Positions 10,147-20,716 of a DNA stretch of 64,000 bases are shown here, in pieces. The stretch is taken from the NCBI GenBank assembly GCA_026119855.1, contig JAOWBW010001319.1:186001-250000 (forward strand). The letters run 5' to 3'. Below the pieces are notes generated by a model that did no database searches, was not told the origin of the DNA, and saw only the letters and a list, made by a program, of their open reading frames with translations. The stretch's first letter is position 1. Each line of letters starts with the position of its first letter. Position numbers and translations under genes: made by a program. The stretch comes from Campanula takesimana (lineage: Eukaryota; Streptophyta; Magnoliopsida; Asterales; Campanulaceae).

Positions 10147-11462
10147 TGTAGCGCCCCAAGATACGGGGTTCTATATGTAACCACGATCTCGACTGCGTGA
10201 CCACTAGAAAACATATAAACATAGCATACCACAGGCTAGTCTTATACTAATTGAAGTTCAAAATACACATATAGACTGATTTAGTCTTGAAACCCATTTA
10301 CAAAATGACATCATGTAACTACACTTTAACCAAGTACTAGAATTTTACTCAATTCCCAAAACAGCTCAGCATATACGCTGGCACACACTAGCAAGTACAC
10401 ATATTCATACATTACACTTCTACCCCAAAAGAATGGATTTACATAACCCAATACATAATCGACGTCCTCACAACTTTTACCTTAATTACAGTTATGCACA
10501 CCACCAAGATCAAACTTGCACGAGACACTTGCTAACACGGCCTCACCTCGTCGTACTATCACTTGCCTTCTTGAGATCTAAGGAAAACAATTGAAAAGGA
10601 ACGGGGTGAGATAAAATCTCAGTAAGTTACTACATTAACTACATGATATGCATTCATGTAAGTATGAAACAAGAAATAATATCACATAACATGTAATATC
10701 AAGTAGCATACAATACGGTTAGTTATACAACCCATTATGCAACACGTATAGCGGAAGAACACATTACAAAGGATATTTCTTGCACCTTATTCTTCCAACC
10801 CATTCATATACCATATCTGACGATATTGTTGCAGTCGTTGAGGTTGACTTTCATACTTGATCTAGCTTCACAATATTGACGGAGATCTGTTACCCAGTAT
10901 CCCAACCCAAGAACAAAAAGAGCTATCCAATCATTGTGCCTAAGGCTCCAATAATTGGGGAAGCTAGACCCCTACTATGGCCTGTAGTAGGAGCAACGGC
11001 CACAGATTCATAGGCCTGCGTTTGTTGCTTAGCCCCAGCACTCACAACAAGCGCAAACCTATACACCCCCGACAAGAAAACCAACTGGACTCAAGTAAGT
11101 TCATACAAGCAATATTTACTTGGTATTAAACAACAGAAATTACATATCAACTTAGAACTAATCCAAAAGTAGTGGACTAGTCCTTTCACTTTAAAGAATT
11201 TGGCATGTAATCACTTCACATACACAAATACACATTTAGCATATTAATATAATTGTTGAGCTATTCCATTCACAATTAGGACTCGTACTCCGAGGTATGT
11301 CCTAAAGATAATACCCATTAAGTACATCCATTACGGACCAATTCTCGGGTTTACTTGGCCTATATAATGTTTATCTAGCTATTCGAGGTTGACACTTAAG
11401 TTCTGGACCAAGTTGGAACCTAAAAATCTTAATTCTAGAAATTATCAGTTTTCAGGGCTTCT

Positions 11463-11568
11463 GTGCGGTCGCCCAAACTGAACTGTGCGGTCGCACACTT
11501 TGGAGTTTTTCAAGAACAATTTCTTTCAGAAGTTTGTGCGGTCGCACACCCAAAATGGGCGACCGCAC
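11463..11568. repeat. Palindromic quartet, word GTGCGGTCGCAC (solo LTR)
   Basis: GTGCGGTCGCCC at 11463, GTGCGGTCGCAC at 11485 and 11536, GGGCGACCGCAC at 11557. Steps are 22, 51 and 21 bp. Read on the minus strand (the LTR's sense), the word is GTGCGACCGCAC, the same as in Gypsy-1. Confidence 0.95.
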
Positions 11569-12025
11569 AAAACCTTCGAAGTACCAGAATCCTACTCCTT
11601 TCGTCCTAACACTCAAAACACTAACATAATAATGACCCAAACTAGGTTTTCAGCCAAGAACCTAACAATCTATATAGAAATTGATCTCAAAGTTTACTAA
11701 TAACATTAGTAGTACCAATACTACTCATCCAACCCGGATTTCACTTGCAAATCACCATATCTAACATATACAAACAATAATCACAAGAAAGGGGAAGTAG
11801 TGACTTACCCACTCCGGAAATCAAACTTGATGAAAATTGTAAGAAAAATATGGAGATGATCTACTCACTGCCCTGATCATTTTTATGTAGTTAGTTTCTA
11901 ATTTAAAGAAGAATTTGAGAAGGAGAAAAATAAAATAGGGAGGAGTTCTTACCTTTTCTTCTTCTTCTTGCAACCAAAGAGAGTAAAAGAGAGAATTTTG
12001 AGAAAGTGTGTGTGTGTCGTGTACT

Positions 12026-12052
12026 GAGAGAGAGAGAGAGAGAGAGAGAGAT
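12026..12052. repeat. (GA)n microsatellite
   Basis: Uninterrupted GA dinucleotide run; on the LTR sense strand it is (TC)n, about 250 bp from the LTR start. Confidence 0.9.
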
Positions 12053-12300
12053 GGGATAATATCCAAAAAAAAAAAAATCCAACTTTCCAACTTAACCAAT
12101 TAACCCTTCAAGTTCTATGTTATTCATTTTGACCCCTTAACTTTAAGTTAAGTTTTCTAACTTTCCACACATTCATTTATTATTTAGTCATTTAAATAAC
12201 AAAACTAACACACAATAAATCACAAAATAAATATAAAATATAATATATTTATATAAAATGCAAATTATTTGAATGCAATTGGGTGAGGCGTTACACTGGA

Positions 12301-12787
12301 ACAAGTGCTGGAGGCGTTGATACTTAACCAGGAAATGAGGCGGACGAGGCCGAGGAGGAAAACGAGTAAAATGGGTAGTTCTTTTTCTTCTGAACAATTT
12401 TATTTTGGTAGTTGGGTGGTGGTCAAAACAATCTTTTTATTAGTTGTTTTTAAAATTTGTGGTGGTGGCACCTAAACAATTTTTATTTGGTTGTTGGTTT
12501 GTAAAACACTCTATTTTGGTTAGTTGTTAGGAGTGTGGGGTACACTTCGTGACACTCGGATGTTTGGTTGTTTGACCGTAACTTTTTCGGTCGTTTGGTA
12601 CTTTGTTTTTAGTACTATGGTTTAGTTATAACCTTTTTAAGTCATTGAGATTGTGGTTGACTCGCCTCTTTGAGGGGGAGTTAATTTTTGAGAAGATTGC
12701 ATGTATATTCTAGTTGTGTGACTAACTTTGTCTTGCAGGTCGCAGCATTATTTAGTTTGTGAAGAAATATACAATTAAGGGGGAGAT
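12301..12787 (+). other. Copia A 3' end: ORF tail, 3' UTR and polypurine tract
   Basis: Resumes Copia A after the solo LTR. The first ~70 bp are coding-like and end in stops near 12327-12370. The rest is T/G-rich UTR with repeated TTTTATTTTGGTAGTTG-like phrases. The polypurine tract AAGGGGGAGA (12778-12786) abuts the 3' LTR. Confidence 0.75.
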
Positions 12788-13752
12788 TGTAAGTGCAGAA
12801 TGTGGTGATACCACAAGTGCTGACCACACCTTCCCAGTGTTGTCGACGGGCAGAATATTTATATTTGTATATTTGCTTCATAAATAAATGCTGGACTAAT
12901 GTCTAATATTATTGCAAGGTTTGTTATTATGTTGGTCCAATTTTCAGGTATAATATATGCTAGAATAATGCATGGAAGAAAAAAAGAGAGTTATGAATAA
13001 AAAAGATATTTTATTCATAACACATGGGAATTCCTCAACAGCAAACACATGGGTAATTGACCCATTCAACATCTGAGTTTGTGGAGGATAGAGTACAAGG
13101 CGCAGAAGCTCAATGGTACAACAAGGCGAAGCACATTACTTGGGCACAAAGAAGTTGTTCCTATTTTATAGGAAATGTGGAGATATTCATCCCCAAGACT
13201 CGGCCAACTCAAGCTCTCCACTACCCACGTTTTTGTGATCCATCTCAGCCATTATTGGAGTGTTCCCCAAGTCCAAGAAGCACTATAAATAGCAAGAGGA
13301 GGTGAAGATGAAAGCACGGCAAACACATCTCTTGAATCAAGAACACACTCTCATCACAAGAAAGTCTTACACATTCCTTAGTTCCTTATAAATTCCCAAA
13401 CACATTTATATTCTTGTATCGAGTATTATAAGTGTCTTGGCTAGGTTAGGATTTTGTGTATTAGACTTAGTCGTTCCACAAAGCTTTCATTGTAATAGCA
13501 TTAGGGAACTCTCGGCCTTGTACTTCATGTCATATTATTTAGTAAAGGTCTCGCCTTTTGAGGCATCCCTCAAGATATATAATTTATATATCTTGAGAAA
13601 AATAATTCTTGTGTTGATTTTCCGCTGCAAACTCTTTTCAGAAACTGTTTTCTGTTCGTGTGTGTTAAGTGTTGCCAAAAGTGATATCGTTGCAGTGACA
13701 ACACTTTTGATATCACTTCCTTTCTGACTTAAGCCTTGACCCTGCTTTTTCA
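12788..13752 (+). repeat. Copia A 3' LTR
   Basis: 965 bp, same length as the 5' LTR, with only scattered substitutions. TATA box at 13284-13291. Ends CTTTTTCA at 13752, followed by the GATAT duplication. Confidence 0.95.
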
Positions 13753-13917
13753 GATATAATTGTCATAATGAAAATCTAAAACTTCGTTTGTATTGCTGAT
13801 TGTGTATCAATATTTTAGATTTCCATTAGGACAATTAAATCAACCTAAAATTATTGCTTAAAGTTTCTTCGCAATAACAACGAACAAAGTATGAAGATCA
13901 ATTTGGGACGGAGGGAG
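13753..13917. mobile_element. Stowaway MITE, right part
   Basis: Begins with the duplicated GATAT and ends with the Stowaway repeat CAATTTGGGACGGAGGGAG; TA target at 13918-13919. With the left part it makes a MITE of about 240 bp. Confidence 0.9.
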
Positions 13918-14010
13918 TATATTACAAGATGTTGTAGCATGAAGTCATTCCATGATCTTTATTCTTACTTATTCTTATTTCTGTGGCTCTCAAATTTCTG
14001 AATTTGACAG

Positions 14011-14154
14011 GGATGAGGCAAGGCTTGTAAAAGTATTTGTCAATGAAGTTATAAATATATTAGATCAGCTATATTGTGATGTTGCTGACTATCCAGTTGG
14101 AAATTTGAATTGACTCCCGTGTGCAAGAACTCAAAAGAAGGTTAGAGTTGGTAT
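14011..14154 (+). pseudogene. TNL exon fragment (start of NB-ARC exon), inverted copy
   Basis: A plus-strand relic of the start of the NBS exon of a TIR-NBS-LRR gene. A splice acceptor (TTTGACAG) ends at 14010. The frame that follows matches the start of the local TNL exon 2 (DEARLVKVFVNEVINILDQL against NEAKLIKIVVNVVINRLDKL), through CDVADYPVG. A 7-bp insertion after that breaks the frame, then VQELKRR-like sequence resumes. Nothing of the P-loop is left. It faces the opposite way to the intact TNL exon set, so the locus once held inverted paralogues. Copia A and the split MITE lie in its former intron. Confidence 0.8.
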
Positions 14155-14367
14155 CAATTAGTAATTTTTCAACGCCTTTTAGTGTCCGCATCAATTAGTA
14201 ATTTTTCAATATATATTGCTCAAAATTAGATATTTTCAATAAATAAAAGAATTCAAAAGTATCATATAAAAATTAATTTACATGTAAAGTTGACTACTTG
14301 ACCAAATTAAAGATAATGAACATGTCATCTCTAAAGGTATATCATGTATGAATTAATCACCTGCAAG
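14155..14367. other. Intergenic, no gene seen
   Basis: AT-rich sequence with short imperfect repeats (CATCAATTAGTAATTTTTCAA twice near 14150 and 14190). Nothing recognisable. Confidence 0.6.
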
Positions 14368-14551
14368 CAGTGGCGAAGCCAAAAATTGAATGAAAGTAAG
14401 TCAAAATTTTGAATAGTTTTTTCTAAAATTAAGGGGGTCGAAATTGCAAAAGGTACTCTATTTAGTGGTGAAATGATATGATTCTAAACTTTAAACTGAT
14501 AAAAATGACTTCAAAATCAAAGGGGTTGGACGACGCAGCTTGCTTCGCCTG
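14368..14551. mobile_element. Possible hAT-like MITE
   Basis: Starts CAGTGGCGAAGCC, a common hAT-type plant terminus, and ends GCTTGCTTCGCCTG, an imperfect complement. CCTGCAAG is present at both sides, but how it divides between terminus and target duplication is ambiguous. No ORF. Confidence 0.5.
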
Positions 14552-14571
14552 CAAGAAAAGGAAAAATAATA

Positions 14572-14822
14572 CTCCATCCGTCCCAGAAAGATGGTTCACT
14601 TTTGACTTTTGATGATCAATACAAGTGAACTCTGACTAAATATAAATGTCAATCTAACCATCCTTGTGGAATTCTAAAACTTAATTAATCATCAAGTGAT
14701 TTATCAATGACAAATTTTAAAATTTCATTGGGATGATTAGATTGATAATAATCTTTGGTCAAAGTTCACATCTATTGACCCTCAAAAACCCAAAGTGGAC
14801 TATCTTTTTGGGACAGATGGAG
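14572..14822. mobile_element. Stowaway MITE 3' of the TNL gene
   Basis: 251 bp; ends CTCCATCCGTCCCAGAAAGA and TCTTTTTGGGACAGATGGAG, with TA targets at 14570-14571 and 14823-14824. The terminal repeats extend inward as complementary AGATGGTTCACTTT / AAGTGGACTATCT. It lies 122 bp beyond the TNL stop codon and may affect its 3' end. Confidence 0.92.
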
Positions 14823-16544
14823 TATAATGGGAGACAAGATTTATGAAATAATAATAATAATAATCCTACAAAACAATTAAGAATCTACGGGTCAAATGAC
14901 CTTCCACAATGACTGGTAGTTAAAAAAATAAAATAAACTCAATGTCATCGCCTCCTTTTTAGATGTGAGGGAGTGTAAATGTGGTCCAGAAGAATGATTT
15001 CATCGCCCTCACCTATCAATCTTATCACACACTTCTTCAGTCCCCAAAGTGGACCAAAGACGAAAATCCCCATCTCGTCACCCCCTTCTACGTTAAACCC
15101 ATTCTCGGAAACTCGTAGATAATTGACCCAGATAATCTCTTCGGTGCCTACCCCAGAATAGCTTACTGAAGAAGGATAATTATTTGTCTCCTTACCCTTG
15201 GTTTTATTGACTAGGTAGTAAAGACCTCCCACCCCTTCCACATGAATCATTATACATAAAAACCAACCTCTGAAATTCTGACTGGTATCTGGCACCACAA
15301 ATGACAACTTCCTTGAACTGCTTATACCCATGTGCCCGGAAAGCATATCATGGGGTAAGACACTGCCATACCGGATGGATCCAATGATATTTTTCTCGAT
15401 TTTCTTATAATCCAGTCTGGGGCAACCTTGAAACGACATCCGGCTTACTCTACCCAATTGTGTTCCAACTGATTCAAATTCCAAAGCTAAGCAATTGTCT
15501 GCATTAAGAAACATAAGGTTGTTTGGAAATTCAGGAAGTTGTTTAAGCTTATCACAATTGCGTAAAACAAGATGAAAGAGATGAGGAAGGTTGGTTAAGG
15601 TAGATGGGAGGCTACTAAATTTGTTTCCCGAGAGATTCAAGAATCGCAACGGTGTTAGATTCCCAATTTCACTTGGCACATTAGACAAGTTGCACCATGA
15701 TAGATTTAAATGTCGTAATCCACATAAAGCCTGTAAGCCCTGTATTGAAACTGCTGAGATAGGTCCACATTCTTGATAATACGGTAACAATCTCCGAAAC
15801 ATTGGAAAAAATCCTCTTGATTCCCCTTGCCCAAATGAGGAGCAGCCCGAGAGATTTAGATGCTGGAGAGATGTCAGCATACAGATGCTGGATGGGATCT
15901 TTCTTATGCTTCTGCAGTTGGCCATATTCAAGATGACGAGTTTTTCAAGACACCCGATAGAGTAATCCACTTCAACCAAGTTTGTACAATCATTAAGCAA
16001 CAACTCCTCAAGGTTATTCAGTCCATAGAAGTCGGGTGTTTTAGTTAAACAGCACGAGTAACTTAAGTTGAGGAATCTCAGTTTACCCAGTCTCTGAAAC
16101 AAATGCAAGAAGGTCAATTACAAGTGGATGATTATAAGCAAAACTGAAGATTGACAAGAAGGGTTATAAGTCATACCTTGGGTCCTTTCCAGATTTGCTT
16201 CAGTTTGCTGTATTGCAAGTCAATAGCAACTAAATTCTCAATATACACATCATCCGGTATACGTGCCAAAGGAAACCCATGCCAACAAAGCCATTTTAGC
16301 TTTCTGGAGATAGTTAAGTTAGTACCGCTTAGATGACAAAGATTATTGAGATGAAGCAATCTCAGATTACGCATGTCAGCAAACGCCACTACATTAATAT
16401 CTTCATTATTTGATTCAGGCAACTCTAAATAGAGTCCTTCAATCATTTGTCTTCCCTTGTAGATAGAAAAAGACAGAAGACAGGTTTTAAATGGTTGTAA
16501 AAACACTATGTAAAGTGATTTGTTTTTATACTACATATATATTA

Positions 16545-16810
16545 ATCCCTCCGTCCCTACATAAATGTCAAATTTTTATTTAAGGAACATTCTCAAGAAA
16601 AATTTGATTTAAAAATAATCAGTATCTAAAATGCATAAACAACATCATAGCTATCCACTGTTAAATTATAGTTTTGCAAGTATATAAAGAATATGATAAA
16701 CAAAGTTGGAAAAAGAAAATTATTTTGAGCAACTTCAACTATGGGTATCTAATGCAAATTTGATATCCATATTTAAGAAAAATAGACATTCATTTTGTGA
16801 CGTAGGAGAG
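16545..16810. mobile_element. Stowaway-like MITE in TNL intron 2
   Basis: Termini ATCCCTCCGTCCCTACATAA and TTTTGTGACGTAGGAGAG flanked by TA. The right terminus is degenerate. It occupies most of the intron between the NB-ARC exon and the first LRR exon (16848-16456). Confidence 0.75.
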
Positions 16811-18164
16811 TATATTTAAGAATAATTAGTGCATATGAAGGCTCTTACTATAGAATCTCGTAGCACTTCAAGCACTTCTTCATGGCCCCTCAACCTGCTA
16901 CGTTTAGCAGGCTCTTTTAAAGATTCTTGGCAAACAATTTATTTAGCCAACTCTCTCACTAGATTATGCATCCTCAGCTGGTTGAACTCATCAACGCGTA
17001 GAAGGCATCGTCGACCAAGTTCCCCTATTCCACTTTCTGGAAAACATTCCGAGTCTTCAAGCAGCTTTACTGTAAAATCTTTGTCCATTCCAATGAAGAA
17101 AAATGCAATGTCCAAAAACAGATTTTGATTGCTCTTATCAAGTGACTCAAAGCTTATTTTAAGCTTTCCTTGAATATCCTTGGGAAGATGTTTACGTAAT
17201 TTATCTAAACCGCTCTCCCATTCAGCTTTGTTTCTTATACTAGCGAAAGACGAACCCAAAACTTCAAGAGCCAGAGGAAGACCTTCAGCGTAAGCCACTA
17301 CTTCCTTTGATAGCTCTGAATACCCTTCTTTAGGATGATCTGTTTCGAAGGCGTTCCAACAAAAGAGATTTAGAGACTCAACATCTTTCAATTTCGCTAG
17401 TGAGTAAAATGAATCTTCTGAAATAAATGGTACGGATGACTTATTTCTTGTAGTTATGATGATTTTACTTCCAGCACAAAAAACATCACGGTTTATGGCT
17501 AGCATATTCAACTGTTGCACTTTATCAACATCATCCACAACAAGAAGAACTCGTCGGTGATGGAGTTTCTGTTTTATCTGATCAATTCCTTGATGATAAT
17601 TGTCCAAACTGTGAGTCTCATTCCGTAGGATGTTAGATAAAAGTTGTTTTTGTAGCGCAACCACCCCAGAGGATGTTTTGCTTGTTTCACTCACATCCGC
17701 AAGAAAGCTGCTTCCTTCAAAATTGTTACGAATGTTGTTGAATGCAGCTTTAGCAATCGTCGTCTTGCCTATTCCACCAACACCCCAAACCGCAACTATG
17801 GTTACATCATCTGATTCCAACTTTAACCTTCTTTTAAGTTCTTGCACACGGGAGTCAATTCCAACGGGGTGATCAGCAACATCGCAATATAACTTATCTA
17901 ATCTATTTATAACTACATTGACAACTATTTTTATAAGCTTTGCTTCATTCCTGCACAAAGTCAAGAATTTGAGAGCCTTAAGAATAAGTAACAACAGAGA
18001 ATTTCACATAGAAGCTTGAAAGTTTGTAAGGATGAGAGATATATAGTGACATCAGACTAGATTAAGTAGTTAATAAATTAACTACGTCAAACATAAATTA
18101 TGTATAATACCCATGTAGTTTCCAATGGAACATCATTATTTGTTGGTGGGCTTATTTCTGTGAT

Positions 18165-18200
18165 ATTTTTATAAGCTTTGCTTCATTTCTGGAATAAAAA
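18165..18200 (-). other. Duplicate of NB-ARC exon acceptor inside intron 1
   Basis: On the minus strand a polypyrimidine-AG (TTTATTCCAG) is followed by AAATGAAGCAAAGCTTATAA, nearly the same as the true exon 2 start at 17950 (GCAG then GAATGAAGCAAAGC). Similarity ends after about 35 bp. It may act as a decoy acceptor. Confidence 0.7.
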
Positions 18201-18654
18201 ATCATGCTAGAACATCATGTAATGCAGTGGAATGATCATTGACGTGTACCAAACTATCATTTGGTGCTTACTGGGCATTTACGAATGAGCGTTCCACCAA
18301 TGCCGTTTTACTTTTTATTTCATTCTATCATAGTCCAAGTCAAAGGGAATGAAATGACTACTTTTCGGTACCAAACAACCACCATTTTGGATGAGCATGT
18401 CATTGGTTAAAAGTCTGGTGCAAAGCACAAAAGTTGTGCCAATAATGTTCAGTCGACCACCAAAGAAGTTAAAAGAGCAATTTCTACAATGAAATCTTTC
18501 AGGGTTACAGGGCTGATGGAACACAAATTGCCCTTCCAATTCCAACTATAAAGCTTGGAAATGAGCAGCAATTTGGAAATAGTGAAATTTGTTTTTGTTC
18601 TTCCAATTCTGTTGAAATTAGCATTGGAAAAATACAACAATAGACTACTAAATA

Positions 18655-18823
18655 CTCCCTCCGTCCCAAAATGATTTTCTCATTTGCCATTTCTCATTGT
18701 CCCATAAAGTTCTTTACATTTCTACATTTTAGGCTTAAACAAAGCATGGCTAGTGAAGCAAGTGTTCATATCCTTAAAAAGTTTGAAAAGTCAAACGCGA
18801 AGATCATTTTGGGACGGAGGGAG
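18655..18823. mobile_element. Stowaway MITE in TNL intron 1
   Basis: 169 bp; perfect-looking ends CTCCCTCCGTCCCAAAATGA and TCATTTTGGGACGGAGGGAG, TA targets at 18653-18654 and 18824-18825. Confidence 0.95.
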
Positions 18824-19462
18824 TATGAACAAACAACCTTTTTTATAAATTGATCTGATAAGGCTATGAATCCCAATCAATTTGGAAGTAATTATAAGTA
18901 GAGAAAGCTGTGTGAAATGAATTCAAATCCAAAGATAGAAAGAAAGAGATACCCGTCGACAACATTTTGTAAATGCCAACCAGACAAATTGGCAGCCTGA
19001 GTTAGGGCTTCCCTCCATCTCCCCACCCTCTCCTCCATTGAAGATGTCCCTTTGAACCGATCCTCGTGTTTCTCGAACGCCTTAGCATAAAACCCCCTCT
19101 GATACCTCACATCTGATGGATCGACATCGTAGAAGATAGGGAGAACAATCTGATGGAAATTTCTCTTGCAGTCCATGATCTTGACAAGTTCGTCCAAACA
19201 CCATCCCGAAGCGGCGTAATTCTTAGAGAAGACGACAATGGAGACTCTGGAGTGGGAGATAGCTGTGGGCAGTTGGAAACGGATATCTTCCCCTCTCTCA
19301 AGCTTGGTTTCGTCGTGGAAAGTGGAGAAGCCTTGCTGGTTAAGGGCGGCAAGGAGGTGGCTGGTGAAGTTAGTGCGGGTGTCTGTGCCGCTGAAACTCA
19401 AGAACACGTCGTAAAGAGACCACCGGACGGCGGACAGAGACGACGAAGAAGATGAAGCCATG

Positions 19463-19483
19463 AATAATAATAATAATAATAAT
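19463..19483. repeat. (AAT)n microsatellite next to the TNL start codon
   Basis: Seven AAT units directly upstream of the ATG, in the 5' UTR of the TNL gene. A second AAT run lies downstream of the stop, near 14847-14864. Confidence 0.9.
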
Positions 19484-19550
19484 CTGAAATTAAGATGATT
19501 ATTAATCAAAGACTTGCCACTTGCACATGTTCCTAGAAAGCATTAACTTA

Positions 19551-19792
19551 CTGTCTCCCGTCCAAAATAATTGTCTTTTTTTACATTTGCACAAATGTAA
19601 TAATTATCATGACTTAGTGACAAAAGTTCAAACTTTACTCCTATTAAATAGGCAATTTTCTTACATTAATATAATTAATAAAAGAAAATAAGTTTTAATG
19701 CAAGGATAAGAGAGACATTTAGCTCAAAAATATCAATTATTTTGGACCAAATTTTTAATCAAAAAATGACAGTTATTTTGAACCGGAGGGAG
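19551..19792. mobile_element. Stowaway MITE upstream of the TNL
   Basis: Ends CTGTCTCCCGTCCAAAATAA and TTATTTTGAACCGGAGGGAG with TA targets; the left repeat is somewhat degraded. It lies about 90 bp upstream of the TNL ATG, so in the promoter region. Confidence 0.85.
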
Positions 19793-19913
19793 TATCAACG
19801 AGTTGTAACACATCAGCCCCTTTAGATAATGACATCCACTAGAAAAGAAAGAGGAAAAAAAAACTTGTGTTAATCAGTTTCATTATTACAAGCAAAAATA
19901 TTACTTCCTCCGT

Positions 19914-20144
19914 CCCAGCACAAAGTTCTGAGTTTGATTTTACGCGGAGATTAAGAAAAAGTAAATGTTGTGAGTATGAAAAAGTAAGTAAGAGAAAGTA
20001 GGAGAGATAAAGTGGGTAGGGAGTTTTTATTGTGAGAATGACAAGTGGGTCCCATGGTCCATTTTAGGTAATAAAGCAACTAAGAACATTGTGCTGGGAC
20101 AAACCAAAAAAGAAAGTAAAAACTTTGTGCTGGGACGGAGGGGG
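19914..20144. mobile_element. Stowaway MITE, second upstream copy
   Basis: 231 bp; ends CTTCCTCCGTCCCAGCACAA and TTGTGCTGGGACGGAGGGGG, TA targets at 19912-19913 and 20145-20146. This subfamily (CAGCACAA) is the same as the mini-MITE at 43210. Confidence 0.92.
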
Positions 20145-20146
20145 TA

Positions 20147-20716
20147 TCACACTTCAATACTTCACTATTGGTGGTTGCGAATAATAATCATCTTAATTTG
20201 TCGTATGACTCATCAAGTAATTATCACACTCCCAAAAAAGAAAAGAAAAGAAAAGAACAGAAAAGAAAAGATACGGAGATCTGAAGTTTGATTATGAAAA
20301 TGCCAAGTCTTGTACTGGCAACAAAGACATGTAAAAAGTGTAAATCCTCTCCTTATCTTTAGACTGATGTTTCCTAAAGAAAAGATATGGAGATCTAAGC
20401 TAAATTATGAAAACGCAAAGTACTTTATTTTTCTATCACCCATATTATGCATGCTTCAAATATTCACCCAATGATTCAAATAAATACTATTAAACTGATA
20501 ATACATTCATGGATGTAGATGAATTATGAAATTTTTAATATATCGGAATGTAAGAAGAAGAACCTGGTTTTGGAGTTTCAAAACTCATCACAATTTGGTT
20601 CTAGCTTATCAAAGATGGACTAATGAAAGTTCTCCATTGTTGGACATTAATAAAATTTTATTATAGATTAAATATTTTCTCAAATTTCTTGATAGATGTA
20701 ATATCACAAAATACTA
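20147..20716. other. Intergenic, no gene seen
   Basis: AT-rich. A purine-rich (AAAAG)n stretch at about 20233-20272, and a duplicated ~40-bp phrase containing GGAGATCTAAG-like sequence at about 20265 and 20380. No open frame with a recognisable domain. Confidence 0.6.

Larger units (their letters stand above)
10147..12295 (-). mobile_element. Solo LTR of a Tekay/Del-like Gypsy element
   Basis: A 2.15-kb solo LTR in minus orientation with termini TGTAACGCC...GGGGCGCTACA read on the minus strand. The target duplication is CTGGA (10142-10146 and 12296-12300). It shares landmarks with the Gypsy-1/2 LTRs, such as the minus-strand TACTGAGATTTTATCTCACC near 10600-10625. Its quartet is about 730 bp from the LTR start, as in Gypsy-1. 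Intact target duplications with only one LTR indicate LTR-LTR recombination after insertion. A (GA)n run lies at 12026-12052. No coding sequence. Confidence 0.92.
2781..13752 (+). mobile_element. Copia A: complete Sirevirus-like LTR retrotransposon
   Basis: A plus-strand Ty1/Copia element with two 965-bp LTRs (2781-3745 and 12788-13752) that look almost identical. The target duplication is GATAT (2776-2780 and 13753-13757). Order: primer-binding site, gag, protease, integrase, reverse transcriptase-RNase H, a long spacer, an extra 561-codon reading frame in the envelope-like position, polypurine tract, LTR. The extra 3' frame and repeated palindromes fit the Sirevirus group. The polyprotein is broken by frameshifts and internal deletions, so it is non-autonomous. 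A solo Gypsy LTR (10147-12295) interrupts its 3' part. The near-identical LTRs imply recent insertion into the Stowaway MITE. Confidence 0.95.
14945..19461 (-). pseudogene. TIR-NBS-LRR resistance gene with premature stop
   Basis: Intracellular immune receptor of the TNL class, in the usual four-exon layout: 19461-18953 (TIR), 17950-16849 (NB-ARC), 16455-16177 (first LRRs), 16093-14945 (LRRs and post-LRR domain). All junctions are GT-AG and the phases agree, giving 1012 codons. TIR (about 10-160) has YDVFLSFSGTDTR and the SGWCLDEL segment containing the conserved glutamate of TIR NADases. NB-ARC has the P-loop GVGGIGKTT (about 226), VLLVVDDV, GSKIIITTR, GLPLALEVLG, FLDIAFFF, and MHN in place of MHD. 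An in-frame TAA at 16941-16939 (codon 507) lies where relatives have Glu; the frame is otherwise open to the last stop. The expected product is a 506-residue TIR-NBS protein, or the transcript is degraded. Start: ATG before a Ser-rich stretch; an upstream in-frame ATG at 19509 is less likely. Confidence 0.88.

Noticed and set aside
19462..19509. Upstream in-frame ATG extending the TNL protein by 16 residues
   Set aside because: The extension is encoded largely by an (ATT)n microsatellite and is not shared with the TIR copy at 21912.
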